A stretch of 64,000 bases of DNA from Leucobacter sp. L43 (GCF_016597785.1 NZ_JAENJG010000002.1:372001-436000); one strand, 5' to 3'. Shown: positions 32,633 through 44,817, numbered from the stretch's first letter. Numbers and translations: made by a program. Notes: a model not told the origin generated them from the sequence alone.

Positions 32633-34261
32633 ATGGCAGAACTCTCAATCAGCCCGGATGAGATCCGTAACGCGCTGAAGGACTTCGCAGCGTCGTACGA
32701 GCCCACCGAGGCTGGCAAGACCGAGGTCGGCACGGTCGTCGACGCCGCTGACGGCATCGCGCACGTCGAGGGACTCCCGGGCGTGATGGCGAACGAACTG
32801 ATTCGCTTCGCGGACGGCACCCTGGGTCTCGCGCAGAACCTGGAAGAGAACGAGATCGGTGTGGTGGTGCTCGGTGAGTTCACCGGCATCGAAGAGGGCC
32901 AGCAGGTCACCCGCACCGGCGAGGTGCTCTCCGTTCCCGTTGGCGAGGGCTACCTCGGCCGCGTGGTCGACCCGCTCGGCAAGCCCATCGACGGACTCGG
33001 CGAGATCACCGGAATCGAAGGCCGTCGCGCCCTCGAGCTCCAGGCTCCCGGCGTCATGCAGCGCAAGTCGGTGCACGAGCCTCTGCAGACCGGCATCAAG
33101 GCGATCGACGCCATGATCCCCGTCGGCCGTGGCCAGCGCCAGCTCATCATCGGCGACCGTCAGACCGGCAAGACCGCCCTCGCGATCGACACGATCATCA
33201 ACCAGAAGGCGAACTGGGAATCGGGCGACATCTCGAAGCAGGTGCGTTGCATCTACGTCGCGATCGGTCAGAAGGGCTCGACCATCGCTTCGGTGAAGGG
33301 CGCGCTCGAAGACGCCGGAGCGATGGAGTACACGACCATCGTGGCATCCCCGGCTTCGGATCCCGCTGGCTACAAGTACCTCGCCCCCTACACCGGCTCG
33401 GCCATCGGCCAGCACTGGATGTACGCGAGCAAGCACGTCCTCATCATCTTCGACGATCTGTCGAAGCAGGCTGAGGCCTACCGCGCGGTATCGCTGCTGC
33501 TGCGTCGTCCGCCGGGGCGCGAGGCATACCCGGGTGACGTCTTCTACCTCCACTCCCGTCTGCTGGAGCGGTGCGCGAAGCTCTCCGACGAGCTGGGCGC
33601 GGGTTCGATGACCGGTCTGCCGATCATCGAGACGAAGGCCAACGACGTCTCGGCCTACATCCCGACCAACGTGATCTCGATCACCGACGGCCAGATCTTC
33701 CTGCAGTCCGACCTGTTCAACTCGAACCAGCGGCCCGCCGTCGACGTCGGCATCTCGGTGTCGCGCGTGGGCGGCGACGCTCAGGTGAAGTCGATCAAGA
33801 AGGTCTCGGGTACGTTGAAGCTCGAGCTCGCTCAGTACCGTGCGCTCGAGGCGTTCGCGATGTTCGCGTCGGATCTCGATCCGACCAGCCGCAGGCAGCT
33901 CGCCCGCGGTGCGCGCCTCACGGAGCTCCTCAAGCAGCCCCAGTACACCCCGTACCCGGTCGAAGAGCAGACCGTGTCGATCTGGGCGGGTACCAAGGGC
34001 TTCATGGATGACGTTCCGGTGGAGGACATCCTCCGCTTCGAGCGCGAGTTCCTCGACTACCTCGGACGCAACTCCGAGGTGCTGGGCACGCTCCGCACGA
34101 CGAACGTCCTCGCCGACGAAACCGTCGCCGAGCTCGAAAGCCAGATCGGCAAGTTCACGAGCGAGTTCCGCACGTCGAGCGGTCAGAGCCTGGCCGAGCA
34201 GTTCGACGCGATCGACGAAGCCGAGATCCAGCAGGAGCAGCTGGTCGTCAACAAGAAGTAG
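32633..34261 (+). CDS. atpA: F1Fo ATP synthase subunit alpha
   Basis: 542 residues. P-loop GDRQTGKT is at 174-181 in a non-catalytic nucleotide site. The ATPase signature [17 protein letters not shown] and the helix beginning [15 protein letters not shown] follow. GAGGAAACG precedes the ATG. Confidence 0.98.
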   Translation: MAELSISPDEIRNALKDFAASYEPTEAGKTEVGTVVDAADGIAHVEGLPGVMANELIRFADGTLGLAQNLEENEIGVVVLGEFTGIEEGQQVTRTGEVLSVPVGEGYLGRVVDPLGKPIDGLGEITGIEGRRALELQAPGVMQRKSVHEPLQTGIKAIDAMIPVGRGQRQLIIGDRQTGKTALAIDTIINQKANWESGDISKQVRCIYVAIGQKGSTIASVKGALEDAGAMEYTTIVASPASDPAGYKYLAPYTGSAIGQHWMYASKHVLIIFDDLSKQAEAYRAVSLLLRRPPGREAYPGDVFYLHSRLLERCAKLSDELGAGSMTGLPIIETKANDVSAYIPTNVISITDGQIFLQSDLFNSNQRPAVDVGISVSRVGGDAQVKSIKKVSGTLKLELAQYRALEAFAMFASDLDPTSRRQLARGARLTELLKQPQYTPYPVEEQTVSIWAGTKGFMDDVPVEDILRFEREFLDYLGRNSEVLGTLRTTNVLADETVAELESQIGKFTSEFRTSSGQSLAEQFDAIDEAEIQQEQLVVNKK

Positions 34262-34267
34262 GGATCA

Positions 34268-34295
34268 GTGGGCGGGGACGATCGTCCCCGCCCAC
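34268..34295 (+). terminator. perfect 12-bp hairpin between atpA and atpG
   Basis: GTGGGCGGGGAC (34268-34279) and GTCCCCGCCCAC (34284-34295) around GATC form a perfect stem a few bases after the atpA stop. There is no T-run. Inside an operon it more likely tunes subunit ratio or mRNA decay (alpha and beta are needed at three copies each, gamma at one) than ends transcription. Confidence 0.6.
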
Positions 34296-34340
34296 CCCGA
34301 ACCTTGATCACCAGCCAGCCCCAACCACTACAGGAGAGAC

Positions 34341-36714
<2,374 letters not shown>

Positions 36715-36717
36715 ACG

Positions 36718-36975
36718 ATGGCGCTGAACGTGAGCGTCGTCTCGGCCGAGCGTCAGGTCTGGGCGGGTGAAGCCTCCCAGGTCATCGCGAAGACGGTCGA
36801 AGGCGAGATCGGTATCCTCAGCGGCCACGAGCCACTGCTCGCGCTTCTGGCGAAGGGCGAGGTGCGCGTGACCACCGCTGGCGGCGAGAAAGTCGCGGTC
36901 GAGGCGGAGGGCGGGTTCCTCTCGGTCGACCACGACACCATCACCATTGTCGCGGGACGCGCCACCGTAGCGTAG
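36718..36975 (+). CDS. atpC: F1Fo ATP synthase subunit epsilon
   Basis: 85 residues, three bases after atpD. The N-terminal beta-sandwich (SVVSAERQVWAGEASQV; GEIGILSGHEPLLALL) is present, but the C-terminal two-helix inhibitory domain of E. coli epsilon is absent, as in several actinobacteria. Auto-inhibition by epsilon is therefore unlikely here. Confidence 0.95.
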   Translation: MALNVSVVSAERQVWAGEASQVIAKTVEGEIGILSGHEPLLALLAKGEVRVTTAGGEKVAVEAEGGFLSVDHDTITIVAGRATVA

Positions 36976-36988
36976 TCCCCAACACCAG

Positions 36989-37033
36989 CGAACGGCCGGT
37001 CATGCCCTCCACGGGGCACTGATCGGCCGTTCG
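36989..37033 (+). terminator. terminator-like hairpin after the atp operon
   Basis: CGAACGGCCGGTCA (36989-37002) pairs with TGATCGGCCGTTCG (37020-37033) with a single mismatch. The 17-nt loop contains TGCCC and GGGCA, which can extend the structure. It lies 14 bases after atpC and before the yaaA start at 37059. Confidence 0.65.
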
Positions 37034-37058
37034 TTCGTGCAGCGCACGAAAGGTACGC

Positions 37059-37859
37059 ATGTTCCTCCTGCTTCCGCCGTCCGAGACGAAGCGGCCCGGC
37101 GGCGCCGGCGCGTTCGATCCAGCACGGCTCCGATTCGCTGACGAGCTCGCCGAGTTCCGACGACGCGTGCGCGAAGCGCTCGAATCGCTGAGCAGCGACG
37201 AGGCGGCGGCAGCGAAAGCGCTGAAGCTCGGGGTGAAGAACCGCTCCGAGCTCGCGCACAACCGCCGACTGGGTGAGAGCGGCGTGCTGCCGGCGATCGA
37301 GCGGTACACGGGAGTGCTGTACGACGCCCTCGAAGTCGCCACGCTCGATACGGCGTCCCGGAAGTGGCTCGACGATCACGTCGCTGTGCAGTCCGCGCTC
37401 TTCGGCCTGATCGGTGCGGGGGATGAGATCCCCGCGTACAGACTCTCCGCGAGCTCGCGCCTGCCGGAACTCGCCATGCCGCTGAAACGCCTGTGGAGCG
37501 GCGCACACGCTGCCATCTCGTGGGATGACGCCCCCGGACTGGTGCTCGATCTCCGCTCACAGGATTACGCAGCTCTCGCCCCGCTCCCGGACGGTATCGG
37601 ATGGTTCCTGCATGTCGCGCAGCGCAGCGCGGACGGCGAGGTACGCGCCCTGAACCACTTCAACAAGGCGGCGAAAGGCGATCTGGTGCGGCGCCTCGCG
37701 AGCGACCAGGCCGCCGTTTCAGATATGGACGCGCTCCTCAGCTGGGGCTCGTCGGCAGGGCTCGAGCTGCACGCCGACCCCGACGAGCGGACCCTCACGC
37801 TCGTCACGCAGCTCGGTGCTCCGGGCATGACCGCATCGCGGCAAGCGGATGCAGGGTAA
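37059..37859 (+). CDS. yaaA: peroxide stress protein YaaA (UPF0246/DUF328)
   Basis: 266 residues. Conserved N-terminus LLLPPSETK, central RYTGVLYDAL, LFGLIGAGDEIPAYRLSA, DLRSQDYA and late FNKAAKGDLVR mark the YaaA family, which protects DNA and proteins from oxidation by limiting free iron in E. coli; the fold binds DNA. AAAGG precedes the ATG. Confidence 0.9.
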   Translation: MFLLLPPSETKRPGGAGAFDPARLRFADELAEFRRRVREALESLSSDEAAAAKALKLGVKNRSELAHNRRLGESGVLPAIERYTGVLYDALEVATLDTASRKWLDDHVAVQSALFGLIGAGDEIPAYRLSASSRLPELAMPLKRLWSGAHAAISWDDAPGLVLDLRSQDYAALAPLPDGIGWFLHVAQRSADGEVRALNHFNKAAKGDLVRRLASDQAAVSDMDALLSWGSSAGLELHADPDERTLTLVTQLGAPGMTASRQADAG

Positions 37860-37889
37860 TATGGCTCGGGTGTCTATGAGAGGGAAGCT

Positions 37890-38891
37890 GTGACGGCTCG
37901 CGGAGAGAACGGAGTTCGGCGACGGCTGAACTATCGTGCCGGAGGCGATCTCGAGCTCGAACTCTCGTGGTTCGCGATGACGGACGTCGGGCGCCGTCGA
38001 GAGAACAATCAGGACAGCTACGTGACGGCCCCGCCGGTGTTCGCGATCGCGGACGGGATGGGCGGTCACTCCGCCGGCGAGATCGCCTCGGCAGCGGTCG
38101 TTCGACGTCTCGCCGAACTCGGCGGCAAAGACCTGGTGAGCGAGCAGGACATCGACGAGACGCTCGGCGACGCCGTCGACGATATCGAGCTCGACGCCGG
38201 CGACACGGAGCTCGGAGCAGGCACGACGGTGACCGGAGTCGTGCTCGGCACGGATCCCGAGCCGACGTGGAAGGTCTTCAACATCGGCGACTCCCGCGTC
38301 TACCAGTACTTCAAGGGTGCGCTGAGCCAGATCACCGTGGATCACTCGGTCGTGCAGCACCTCATCGATACCGGCGCGATCACCGAGGAAGAGGCGGAGG
38401 TGCACCCGCACGCCAACGTCATCACGCGCGCCGTCGGGTTCAACGAGGCGCCCATTCCCGACTACACGTCGCTGGCGCTCATCGCGGGTCAGCGGCTGCT
38501 CATCTGCTCCGATGGCTTGACCAAGGAGCTGACCGATGTCGGCATCCAGCACTTCCTCGCGACGGAGGTCACTGCGGAGGCTGCCGCCCGCTCGCTCGTG
38601 CGGCACGCGCTCGAGAACGCGGGCCGCGACAATGTGACCGTCGTCGTCATCGATGTGCACGCGGTCGGAGATGTCGTCGACACCGGAAGCATCGAGGGAT
38701 CCGGCATCGATCTCTCGGACCACACGGAGAGCGTGTGCTCCGAGGGCGACCGGAGCCGCGCTGCGGCGGCAGTGACATCGGCTCCGGTGCACACGCCGAG
38801 CCGGGATGGCCAGGACGAGGAGGACTGCGACGACGTCGAGCCCGTGATCCTCCCCGATGCGCCGAGCACGCCCCGCCCGGAAGAACGCTGA
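37890..38891 (+). CDS. PP2C-family Ser/Thr protein phosphatase
   Basis: 333 residues from GTG 37890 (GAGAGGGAAG upstream). PP2C metal motifs are complete: ENNQD42, ADGMGGHSAGE, GDSRVYQY, CSDGLTKEL and GRDNVTVVVID. Unlike PstP it has no membrane helix; the last 80 residues are acidic and disordered. It would be a soluble phosphatase, possibly countering an FHA/PknB-type kinase system encoded elsewhere. Confidence 0.9.
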   Translation: MTARGENGVRRRLNYRAGGDLELELSWFAMTDVGRRRENNQDSYVTAPPVFAIADGMGGHSAGEIASAAVVRRLAELGGKDLVSEQDIDETLGDAVDDIELDAGDTELGAGTTVTGVVLGTDPEPTWKVFNIGDSRVYQYFKGALSQITVDHSVVQHLIDTGAITEEEAEVHPHANVITRAVGFNEAPIPDYTSLALIAGQRLLICSDGLTKELTDVGIQHFLATEVTAEAAARSLVRHALENAGRDNVTVVVIDVHAVGDVVDTGSIEGSGIDLSDHTESVCSEGDRSRAAAAVTSAPVHTPSRDGQDEEDCDDVEPVILPDAPSTPRPEER

Positions 38892-38934
38892 GCGCTGCGG
38901 CCCAGCGCTCGCCGAGGCGCGCCGCCGCGAGCCC

Positions 38935-40305
38935 CTACGAGCTCGCGACCGAGAACGACTCCTGCAGCACGGACATGACGTCGGCGATGAGTGCGTCACT
39001 CATCTTCAACGAGGGCAGGAAGCGAATCGCCTGATTGTGCACGCCGCTGCTCAGCAGCAGCACCCCCCGTTGCGCGGCCGCGTCGATGACTCGAGCGACG
39101 AGATCGGCGTCGGGTTCGAGCGTGCCGGGCTTCGTCACCTCGATGGCGAGCATCGCCCCCATGCCGCGCACCTCGGCGATCGCGGGGAAGCGTTCCTGAA
39201 GCTCGCGCAGGCCGGCCCCGAAGGAGGACTCGATGCGTCGGGCCTCGCCGAGCAGGCCGAGCGATTCGATCTGCTCGAAGACGGCCACGGCGGCCGCGCA
39301 CGACACCGGATTGCCGCCGAAGGTTCCTCCGAGTCCGCCCGGCTGCGACTGGTCCATGATGTCGGCCCTGCCCGTGATCCCCGCGAGCGGCAGGCCTCCG
39401 GCGATGCCCTTGGCCGAGAGCACGATGTCGGGCACGACGCCGAACTGCTCGATCGAGAAGACCGTGCCGGTGCGCGCCATCCCCGCCTGCACCTCATCGG
39501 CGATGAAGACGATGCCGTTGGCGCGGCACCACTCGGCGAGCGCCGGGAGGAAGCCGTCGGCTGGCACGATGAAGCCGCCTTCACCCTGGATCGGCTCGAC
39601 CACGAGGCATGCGAGGTCGGATGCCCCGGCCTGCTTCTCGAGGTAGGCGATCGTGCGCGAGGCGGCCTCTGCACCGGTGAGTCCGTCGTGCAACGGGTAG
39701 GAGTTCGGCGCCTTGTAGATGTCGCCGACTCGCGGGCCGTACCCGAGCGCGTACGGCGCAGCCTTGTGATTCATGCTGCTCGTGAGGAGCGTGCGACCGT
39801 GGTAGGCGTGCTCGAGCACGGCGACCCCCGGCCGTCCCGTGAACTTCCGTGCGATCTTGACGCCGTTCTCGACTGCTTCGGCCCCCGAATTCATGAGCAG
39901 TGTCTTGTACGGAGCGCTCGCCGTCGACCCCGGTACGTGTTTCGCGAGATGCTCGGCGACCTGCACGTAGGGTTCGTACGGGGTCATCGTGAAGAGCGTG
40001 TGGGTGACGTTCTGCAGCTGGGCGGTCGCCGCCGCGACGACGCGATCATCAGTGTGCCCGATCGTGGTGACGCCGATGCCGCCGCAGACGTCGATGATCT
40101 GATTGCCGTCGACATCGATGAGGATCGAGTCGTGCGCGCGCTCGATGTACACGGGGAGCACGCTGTGCACGCCGGGAGGCACGACTGCGCGTCGCCGCTC
40201 GTGGATCTCCTTCGAGCGGGGCCCGGGGATCTCGGTGCGTACGAGACGCTCTTGAGGAACTGAAGATTCGGTGCTGACGGCTACGGCGCTGGTCGCTGAA
40301 CTCAT
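38935..40305 (-). CDS. class III aminotransferase, 4-aminobutyrate transaminase-like
   Basis: 456 residues from ATG 40305. PLP site: IADEVQAGMARTG and the lysine in LSAKGIAGGLPLAG; GAEAVENGVKIARKFTGRPG and GGTFGGNPVSCAAA complete the class III pattern. Closest in style to GabT, converting GABA plus 2-oxoglutarate to succinate semialdehyde. No succinate-semialdehyde dehydrogenase is adjacent. GABA occurs in the cell wall of some Leucobacter species, so recycling is conceivable but unproven. Confidence 0.85.
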   Translation of the reverse strand: MSSATSAVAVSTESSVPQERLVRTEIPGPRSKEIHERRRAVVPPGVHSVLPVYIERAHDSILIDVDGNQIIDVCGGIGVTTIGHTDDRVVAAATAQLQNVTHTLFTMTPYEPYVQVAEHLAKHVPGSTASAPYKTLLMNSGAEAVENGVKIARKFTGRPGVAVLEHAYHGRTLLTSSMNHKAAPYALGYGPRVGDIYKAPNSYPLHDGLTGAEAASRTIAYLEKQAGASDLACLVVEPIQGEGGFIVPADGFLPALAEWCRANGIVFIADEVQAGMARTGTVFSIEQFGVVPDIVLSAKGIAGGLPLAGITGRADIMDQSQPGGLGGTFGGNPVSCAAAVAVFEQIESLGLLGEARRIESSFGAGLRELQERFPAIAEVRGMGAMLAIEVTKPGTLEPDADLVARVIDAAAQRGVLLLSSGVHNQAIRFLPSLKMSDALIADVMSVLQESFSVASS

Positions 40306-40312
40306 GGTCTCG

Positions 40313-40318
40313 ATCCTA
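40313..40318 (-). promoter_or_regulatory. -10 element of a leaderless transcript (aminotransferase)
   Basis: On the minus strand TAGGAT lies seven bases before the ATG at 40305. It shares a 49-bp divergent region with the OsmC promoter, so the two genes may be co-controlled. Confidence 0.5.
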
Positions 40319-40342
40319 CTCTCGGGGCACTGCGACACCGTT

Positions 40343-40348
40343 TAGAGT
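40343..40348 (+). promoter_or_regulatory. -10 element of a leaderless transcript (OsmC)
   Basis: TAGAGT lies six bases before the ATG at 40355. Confidence 0.5.
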
Positions 40349-40354
40349 GGGGTC

Positions 40355-40831
40355 ATGAAGGATCTGCACGAGTACCGCGTCGGTGTCGAGTGGACGGGCA
40401 ACCGCGGCTCCGGCACGAGCGGGTATCGCGCGTACGGGCGCGAGCTGCTGATCCACGCCGAAGGGAAGGCTCCGCTCGAGGGCTCGGCGGATCCCACCTT
40501 TCACGGCGACCGCGACCGGTGGAACCCGGAGGAGCTCCTCGTCACCGCGCTCGCTCAGTGCCATATGCTCTCCTACCTGCACATGGCCGTGCGCGCCGGG
40601 GTCGTCGTCGTCGCGTACAGCGACGCCGCGACCGGCGTGATGCGGCAGCAGGGGATCGGCGGAGCCTTTGAAGAGGTCATCCTGCGTCCGCGCGTCACCG
40701 TTGCCGCGTCCGGCATGGTCGACGCGGCGCGGGCGGCGCACGCAGACGCCTTCGCAGCGTGCTTCATCGCGAACTCGGTGAACTTCCCGGTGCGGCACGA
40801 GCCGGAGATCGTGGTCGCCGCGGGAGAGTGA
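40355..40831 (+). CDS. OsmC-family peroxiredoxin-like protein
   Basis: 158 residues. OsmC fold; the two reactive cysteines are in LVTALAQCHMLSYL and AACFIANSV. Such proteins reduce organic hydroperoxides using a thiol cofactor, here presumably mycothiol or lipoylated proteins. It is leaderless and divergent from the aminotransferase. Confidence 0.88.
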   Translation: MKDLHEYRVGVEWTGNRGSGTSGYRAYGRELLIHAEGKAPLEGSADPTFHGDRDRWNPEELLVTALAQCHMLSYLHMAVRAGVVVVAYSDAATGVMRQQGIGGAFEEVILRPRVTVAASGMVDAARAAHADAFAACFIANSVNFPVRHEPEIVVAAGE

Positions 40832-40874
40832 GGCCGGGCGACGTCGCGCGACCAGCTCAGCTCCCGGTTCCCAA

Positions 40875-40880
40875 TACAAT
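40875..40880 (+). promoter_or_regulatory. -10 element of a leaderless transcript (metG)
   Basis: TACAAT, close to consensus, lies seven bases before the ATG at 40888. Confidence 0.55.
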
Positions 40881-40887
40881 GGAACCC

Positions 40888-42474
40888 ATGGCCAACCCCT
40901 CCTCGTTCTACTTGACGACCCCCATCTTCTACGTCAATGACGCCCCGCACATCGGGCACGCCTACACCGAAGTGGCCGCCGATGTGCTCGCTCGCTGGCA
41001 CCGCCAGGCCGGGGACGACACCTGGTTCCTCACGGGCACGGACGAGCACGGTCAGAAGATCTTGCGCACCGCGACTGCGAACGGCGTCGCACCGAAGGAG
41101 TGGGCGGACCGTCTGGTCGAGTCGGCCTGGAAGCCCCTGCTCGATCTGATCGACATCTCCAACGACGACTTCATCCGCACGACCGACGCGCGCCACGAGG
41201 CCGGCGTCGCGAAGTTCCTGCAGAAGCTGCACGACGACGGCCACGTCTACGCGGGCGAGTTCGAAGCGCTCTACTGCGTCGGGTGCGAGGAGTTCAAGCC
41301 CAAGAGCGAGATCGTCGACGGCACCGGTGAGTTCGCGGGTCAGAAGGTCTGCGCCATCCACTCCAAGCCCCTGGAGCTGCTGCAGGAGAAGAACTACTTC
41401 TTCAAGATGAGCGCCTTCCAGGATCGTCTGCTCGCGCTCTACGAGGAGCAGCCCGACTTCGTGCAACCGGCCAGCGCGCGAAACGAGGTCATCGCGTTCG
41501 TGCAGCAGGGACTCGAGGATCTCTCGATCTCCCGCACCTCGTTCGACTGGGGCATTCCGATCCCGTGGGACGCATCGCACGTCACCTACGTCTGGTTCGA
41601 CGCGCTGCTGAACTACGTCACAGCCATCGGCTACGGCCAGGACGATGAGGAGTTCGCGCGCCGGTGGCCGGCGAACCATCTCGTCGGCAAAGACATCCTG
41701 CGTTTCCACGCGGTGATCTGGCCGGCGATGCTCATGGCAGCAGGGCTCGAGGTGCCCAACCACGTCTTCGCCCACGGCTGGCTCCTCGTGGGCGGCGAGA
41801 AGATGTCGAAGTCGAAGCTCACCGGCATCGCGCCGAACGAGATCACCGATACGTTCGGCTCGGACGCGTTCCGCTACTACTTCATGCGAGCGATCTCCTT
41901 CGGGCACGACGGTTCGTTCAGCTGGGAGGATCTCGCGGCACGCTACCAGGCCGAACTCGCGAACGGTTTCGGCAACCTCGCGAGCCGGGTACTCGCGATG
42001 AACGCGAAGTACTTCGAGTCCCGAGTGCCGGAGGCGGCCGACGAAGCGCCGGCGGACGAGGCGATTCGCGAACTCGCGGCATCGGCGGCAGCGCGAGCCG
42101 ACGAGCGCATGGATGCGTTCGCGATCCACGAGGCGATCGCCGCGATCTGGGAGCTCGTCGACGCGCTGAACGGGTACATCACCGAGCAGGAGCCCTGGGT
42201 GCTCGCGAAGGATCCGGGGCAGCGCGCGCGTCTCGGCACCGTGCTCTACACGGCGACCGAAGGGCTGCGCGTGCTCGCCGAGCTCCTCGCTCCGGTGGTG
42301 CCGCTCGCGACCGACAAGCTGTGGGCAGCGCTCGGCGCCGAGTCCGCGCTCGGCGCACTCGACGAGCAGCCGCTCCGCGATGCGGCCGTCTGGGGCAAGC
42401 TTGCGCCGGGCACCGAGCAGCAGCCGCTCACGGTGCTGTTCCCGCGGATCGAAGCCGACGAGACGGGCAAGTGA
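40888..42474 (+). CDS. metG: methionyl-tRNA synthetase
   Basis: 528 residues from ATG 40888. It charges tRNA-Met. HIGH is at 21-24 (NDAPHIGHAYTE) and KMSKS appears in GGEKMSKSKLTG. No C-terminal tRNA-binding (Trbp111) domain is present. It overlaps tatD by 4 bases (GTGA), giving the common metG-tatD-rsmA operon. Confidence 0.97.
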   Translation: MANPSSFYLTTPIFYVNDAPHIGHAYTEVAADVLARWHRQAGDDTWFLTGTDEHGQKILRTATANGVAPKEWADRLVESAWKPLLDLIDISNDDFIRTTDARHEAGVAKFLQKLHDDGHVYAGEFEALYCVGCEEFKPKSEIVDGTGEFAGQKVCAIHSKPLELLQEKNYFFKMSAFQDRLLALYEEQPDFVQPASARNEVIAFVQQGLEDLSISRTSFDWGIPIPWDASHVTYVWFDALLNYVTAIGYGQDDEEFARRWPANHLVGKDILRFHAVIWPAMLMAAGLEVPNHVFAHGWLLVGGEKMSKSKLTGIAPNEITDTFGSDAFRYYFMRAISFGHDGSFSWEDLAARYQAELANGFGNLASRVLAMNAKYFESRVPEAADEAPADEAIRELAASAAARADERMDAFAIHEAIAAIWELVDALNGYITEQEPWVLAKDPGQRARLGTVLYTATEGLRVLAELLAPVVPLATDKLWAALGAESALGALDEQPLRDAAVWGKLAPGTEQQPLTVLFPRIEADETGK

Positions 42475-43388
42475 GTCAGGCTGCTGCAGCGGTTCCCGAG
42501 GGCGGGCTCCGCAAACGCAAGTCGGACGGGCGGGACCTCACGCGGCCTGCGGCTCCGGAGCCCCTGCCGCTGCCCGTATACGACAACCACACGCACCTCG
42601 AGTTCGAGGACGGTGTGGATCAGCTCGACCCGCTCGAGTCGCTGGCGCGTGCCGCTGCAGTCGGCGTGCAGGGAGTCGTGCAGGTCGGAACGGATCTCGA
42701 GACGAGCCGGTGGAGCGCGCAACTGGCGGCGAGCGACGCGCGCGTGCTGGCCGCGGTCGCACTCCACCCGAACGAGGCGCCGCGCGTCGCTGAGCTGGGG
42801 CTGCTGCACGAGCAGCTCTCCGAGATCGCCCGGCTCGCAGCTCAGCCTCGCGTGCGCGCGATCGGCGAGACCGGGCTCGACTTCTTCAGAACGGGCGAGG
42901 ACGGCCGGGACGCGCAGATCGAATCGTTCGAGGCGCACATCGAGATCGCCAAGGCGAACGGCATCGCCTTGCAGATCCACGATCGCGATGCTCACGACGA
43001 GGTCGTGGCCACCCTGATCCGCGTGGGCGCACCCGAGCGCACGGTGTTCCACTGCTTCTCGGGCGATGCGCGCCTCGCGAAGATCTGCAACGACCACGGC
43101 TGGTACGTGTCGGTGGCAGGACCCTCGACCTTCAAGAACGCGCCCGTGCTCCGCGAGGCGATCGCCGTCGCGAAGCCAGAGCTCCTGCTGATGGAGACCG
43201 ACGCCCCGTTCTTGACGCCGGAACCCTATCGCGGGCGGCCGAACGCGCCGTACCTGCTGCCCTACACGGTGCGGCGCCTGGCGGAGACCCTCGAGCGCCC
43301 CCTCGATGAGGTGTGCGCGCTCATCGCCGCCAACACGGAACGCGTGTACGGATCGTGGCAGCTCGAATCAGCTGAGGCGACTTCGTGA
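42471..43388 (+). CDS. tatD: TatD-family metal-dependent DNase
   Basis: 305 residues from GTG 42471, overlapping the metG stop. Metal ligands: DNHTHLEF, the Glu in GETGLDFFR, His in QIHDRDAHDE, HCFSGD, and Asp in METDAPFLTPEPYRG. The N-terminal 35 residues are a basic extension not seen in E. coli TatD. It sits in the metG-tatD-rsmA operon. Confidence 0.93.
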   Translation: MSQAAAAVPEGGLRKRKSDGRDLTRPAAPEPLPLPVYDNHTHLEFEDGVDQLDPLESLARAAAVGVQGVVQVGTDLETSRWSAQLAASDARVLAAVALHPNEAPRVAELGLLHEQLSEIARLAAQPRVRAIGETGLDFFRTGEDGRDAQIESFEAHIEIAKANGIALQIHDRDAHDEVVATLIRVGAPERTVFHCFSGDARLAKICNDHGWYVSVAGPSTFKNAPVLREAIAVAKPELLLMETDAPFLTPEPYRGRPNAPYLLPYTVRRLAETLERPLDEVCALIAANTERVYGSWQLESAEATS

Positions 43389-44296
43389 GCGACGAGAACC
43401 GCGAAGCGCCTGCGCTGCTCGGTCCGGCGCAGGTGCGCGAGCTCGCCGAGCGACTCGGCGTGTCGCCGACGAAGAAGCTCGGGCAGAACTTCGTCATCGA
43501 CCCGAACACGGTGCGCAAGATCGTGCGGCTCGCCGGCGTGCAGCGGGGGGAGCGCGTGGTGGAGATCGGACCCGGGCTCGGTTCTCTGACGCTCGGACTG
43601 ACCGAAACCGGCGCGGGCGTCACCGCTGTGGAGATCGATCACCGGCTCGCCGCCGAGCTCCCGGCGACGGTGGCTGCGATGCAGCCGGAGGTCTTCGCGG
43701 ATGCGGAGCGCCCGCGTCTGAGTGTGGTGCGCAGTGATGCGCTCGACGTCACCGCCGAGGATTTCGCGGCAGACGCGGCGCCCACGAAGCTCGTGGCGAA
43801 TCTTCCGTACAACGTGTCGGTGCCGATCCTGATGCATCTGCTCGAATTGCTCCCCGACCTGCGCGGCGGCCTCGTGATGGTGCAGGCCGAAGTGGGGTAC
43901 CGCATCGCCGCGCAGCCCGGATCGAAGGAGTACGGATCGCCGAGCGCGAAAGCGGCCTGGTACGGTCCGTGGCGCATCGCAGGCACCGTGAGCCGCAAGA
44001 TCTTCTGGCCCGTGCCCGGCGTCGACTCCGTGCTCGTGGGATACGAGCGTCGAGACGAGCCTCGCGGCACCGAGGCCGAGCGGCGTCTGACCTTCGAGCT
44101 CGTCAACGCGGCATTCGCGCAGCGCCGGAAGATGCTGCGTCAAGCCCTGCAGCCGGTGCTGGGAGGGTTCGATCGCACCGTGGGCGTGATCACGGCAGCA
44201 GGGTCGAACCCCGCAGCGCGGGCGGAGGAACTCGCGATCGACGAGTTCCTCGCGATCGCCCGCGCGGCAGCCAGTGCTACGGAGTCCGGGGAGTAA
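43385..44296 (+). CDS. rsmA: 16S rRNA (adenine1518/1519-N6)-dimethyltransferase
   Basis: 303 residues from GTG 43385, overlapping tatD. It dimethylates two adjacent adenines near the 3' end of 16S rRNA. SAM motif VVEIGPGLGSLTLGL, catalytic NLPYNVSVPIL, and N-terminal KKLGQNFVID are visible. Its end overlaps the convergent MarR gene by 20 bases. ispE, usually next in actinobacteria, follows after the MarR/MFS pair, which looks inserted. Confidence 0.96.
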   Translation: MSDENREAPALLGPAQVRELAERLGVSPTKKLGQNFVIDPNTVRKIVRLAGVQRGERVVEIGPGLGSLTLGLTETGAGVTAVEIDHRLAAELPATVAAMQPEVFADAERPRLSVVRSDALDVTAEDFAADAAPTKLVANLPYNVSVPILMHLLELLPDLRGGLVMVQAEVGYRIAAQPGSKEYGSPSAKAAWYGPWRIAGTVSRKIFWPVPGVDSVLVGYERRDEPRGTEAERRLTFELVNAAFAQRRKMLRQALQPVLGGFDRTVGVITAAGSNPAARAEELAIDEFLAIARAAASATESGE

Positions 44297-44813
44297 GGCC
44301 GAGCGAGAGAGCGTGCAGGAGCTCGGTGAACCGCACGATGTCGCTGACGGTCCAACGTCCCATCGCGTCGCGGAGCTCGTGCTCCTTCTCGCCCCGAGTC
44401 ATCGCGAGACGCTGCGTCCCGAACTCGCTCACTGAAATGCGGATCGACCGGCCGTCGCTCGGATCCGGCGCGCGGTCGATGAGGCCTCGCTCGTCGAGAT
44501 CGCGGATCGTGCGGCTCATCTGCCCCTTGTCGGTGAGCAGTATCTCGGTGAGTTCGGAGAGCGTCGCACTCCCGACCCGGGAGATCGTCGTCAGCACCTT
44601 GTAGGCGCCGGGAAGCATCCCCTCGCTCACCTGCGACGCATTCGCCATCGCCGACCTGCGAAACTGAGTGAAGATGAGCTCGAACTCCCGCTCGAGCGCC
44701 TCGAAGGCCTGCGTGCGCGGGTCGCCCGCGGGGCTCCCACTGCGGTCCTCGTGCTCGGAAGCCGAGGAGGGCGCAGCGGGAGCCGCGGAAGCCGGACGCG
44801 TGGGTGACGACAT
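44277..44813 (-). CDS. MarR-family transcriptional regulator
   Basis: 178 residues from ATG 44813 (GGAGAAG upstream). Winged helix: MLPGAYKVLTTISRVGSATLSELTEILLTDKGQMSRTIRDLDERGLIDRAPDPSDGRSI-type pattern, with the DxRxxxI wing. It lies 4 bases after the DHA2 exporter gene in one operon. It most likely represses this operon through the GTTGAC array at 46564-46624, with a drug-like ligand relieving repression. Confidence 0.9.
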   Translation of the reverse strand: MSSPTRPASAAPAAPSSASEHEDRSGSPAGDPRTQAFEALEREFELIFTQFRRSAMANASQVSEGMLPGAYKVLTTISRVGSATLSELTEILLTDKGQMSRTIRDLDERGLIDRAPDPSDGRSIRISVSEFGTQRLAMTRGEKEHELRDAMGRWTVSDIVRFTELLHALSLGLTPRTP

Positions 44814-44817
44814 GTCG

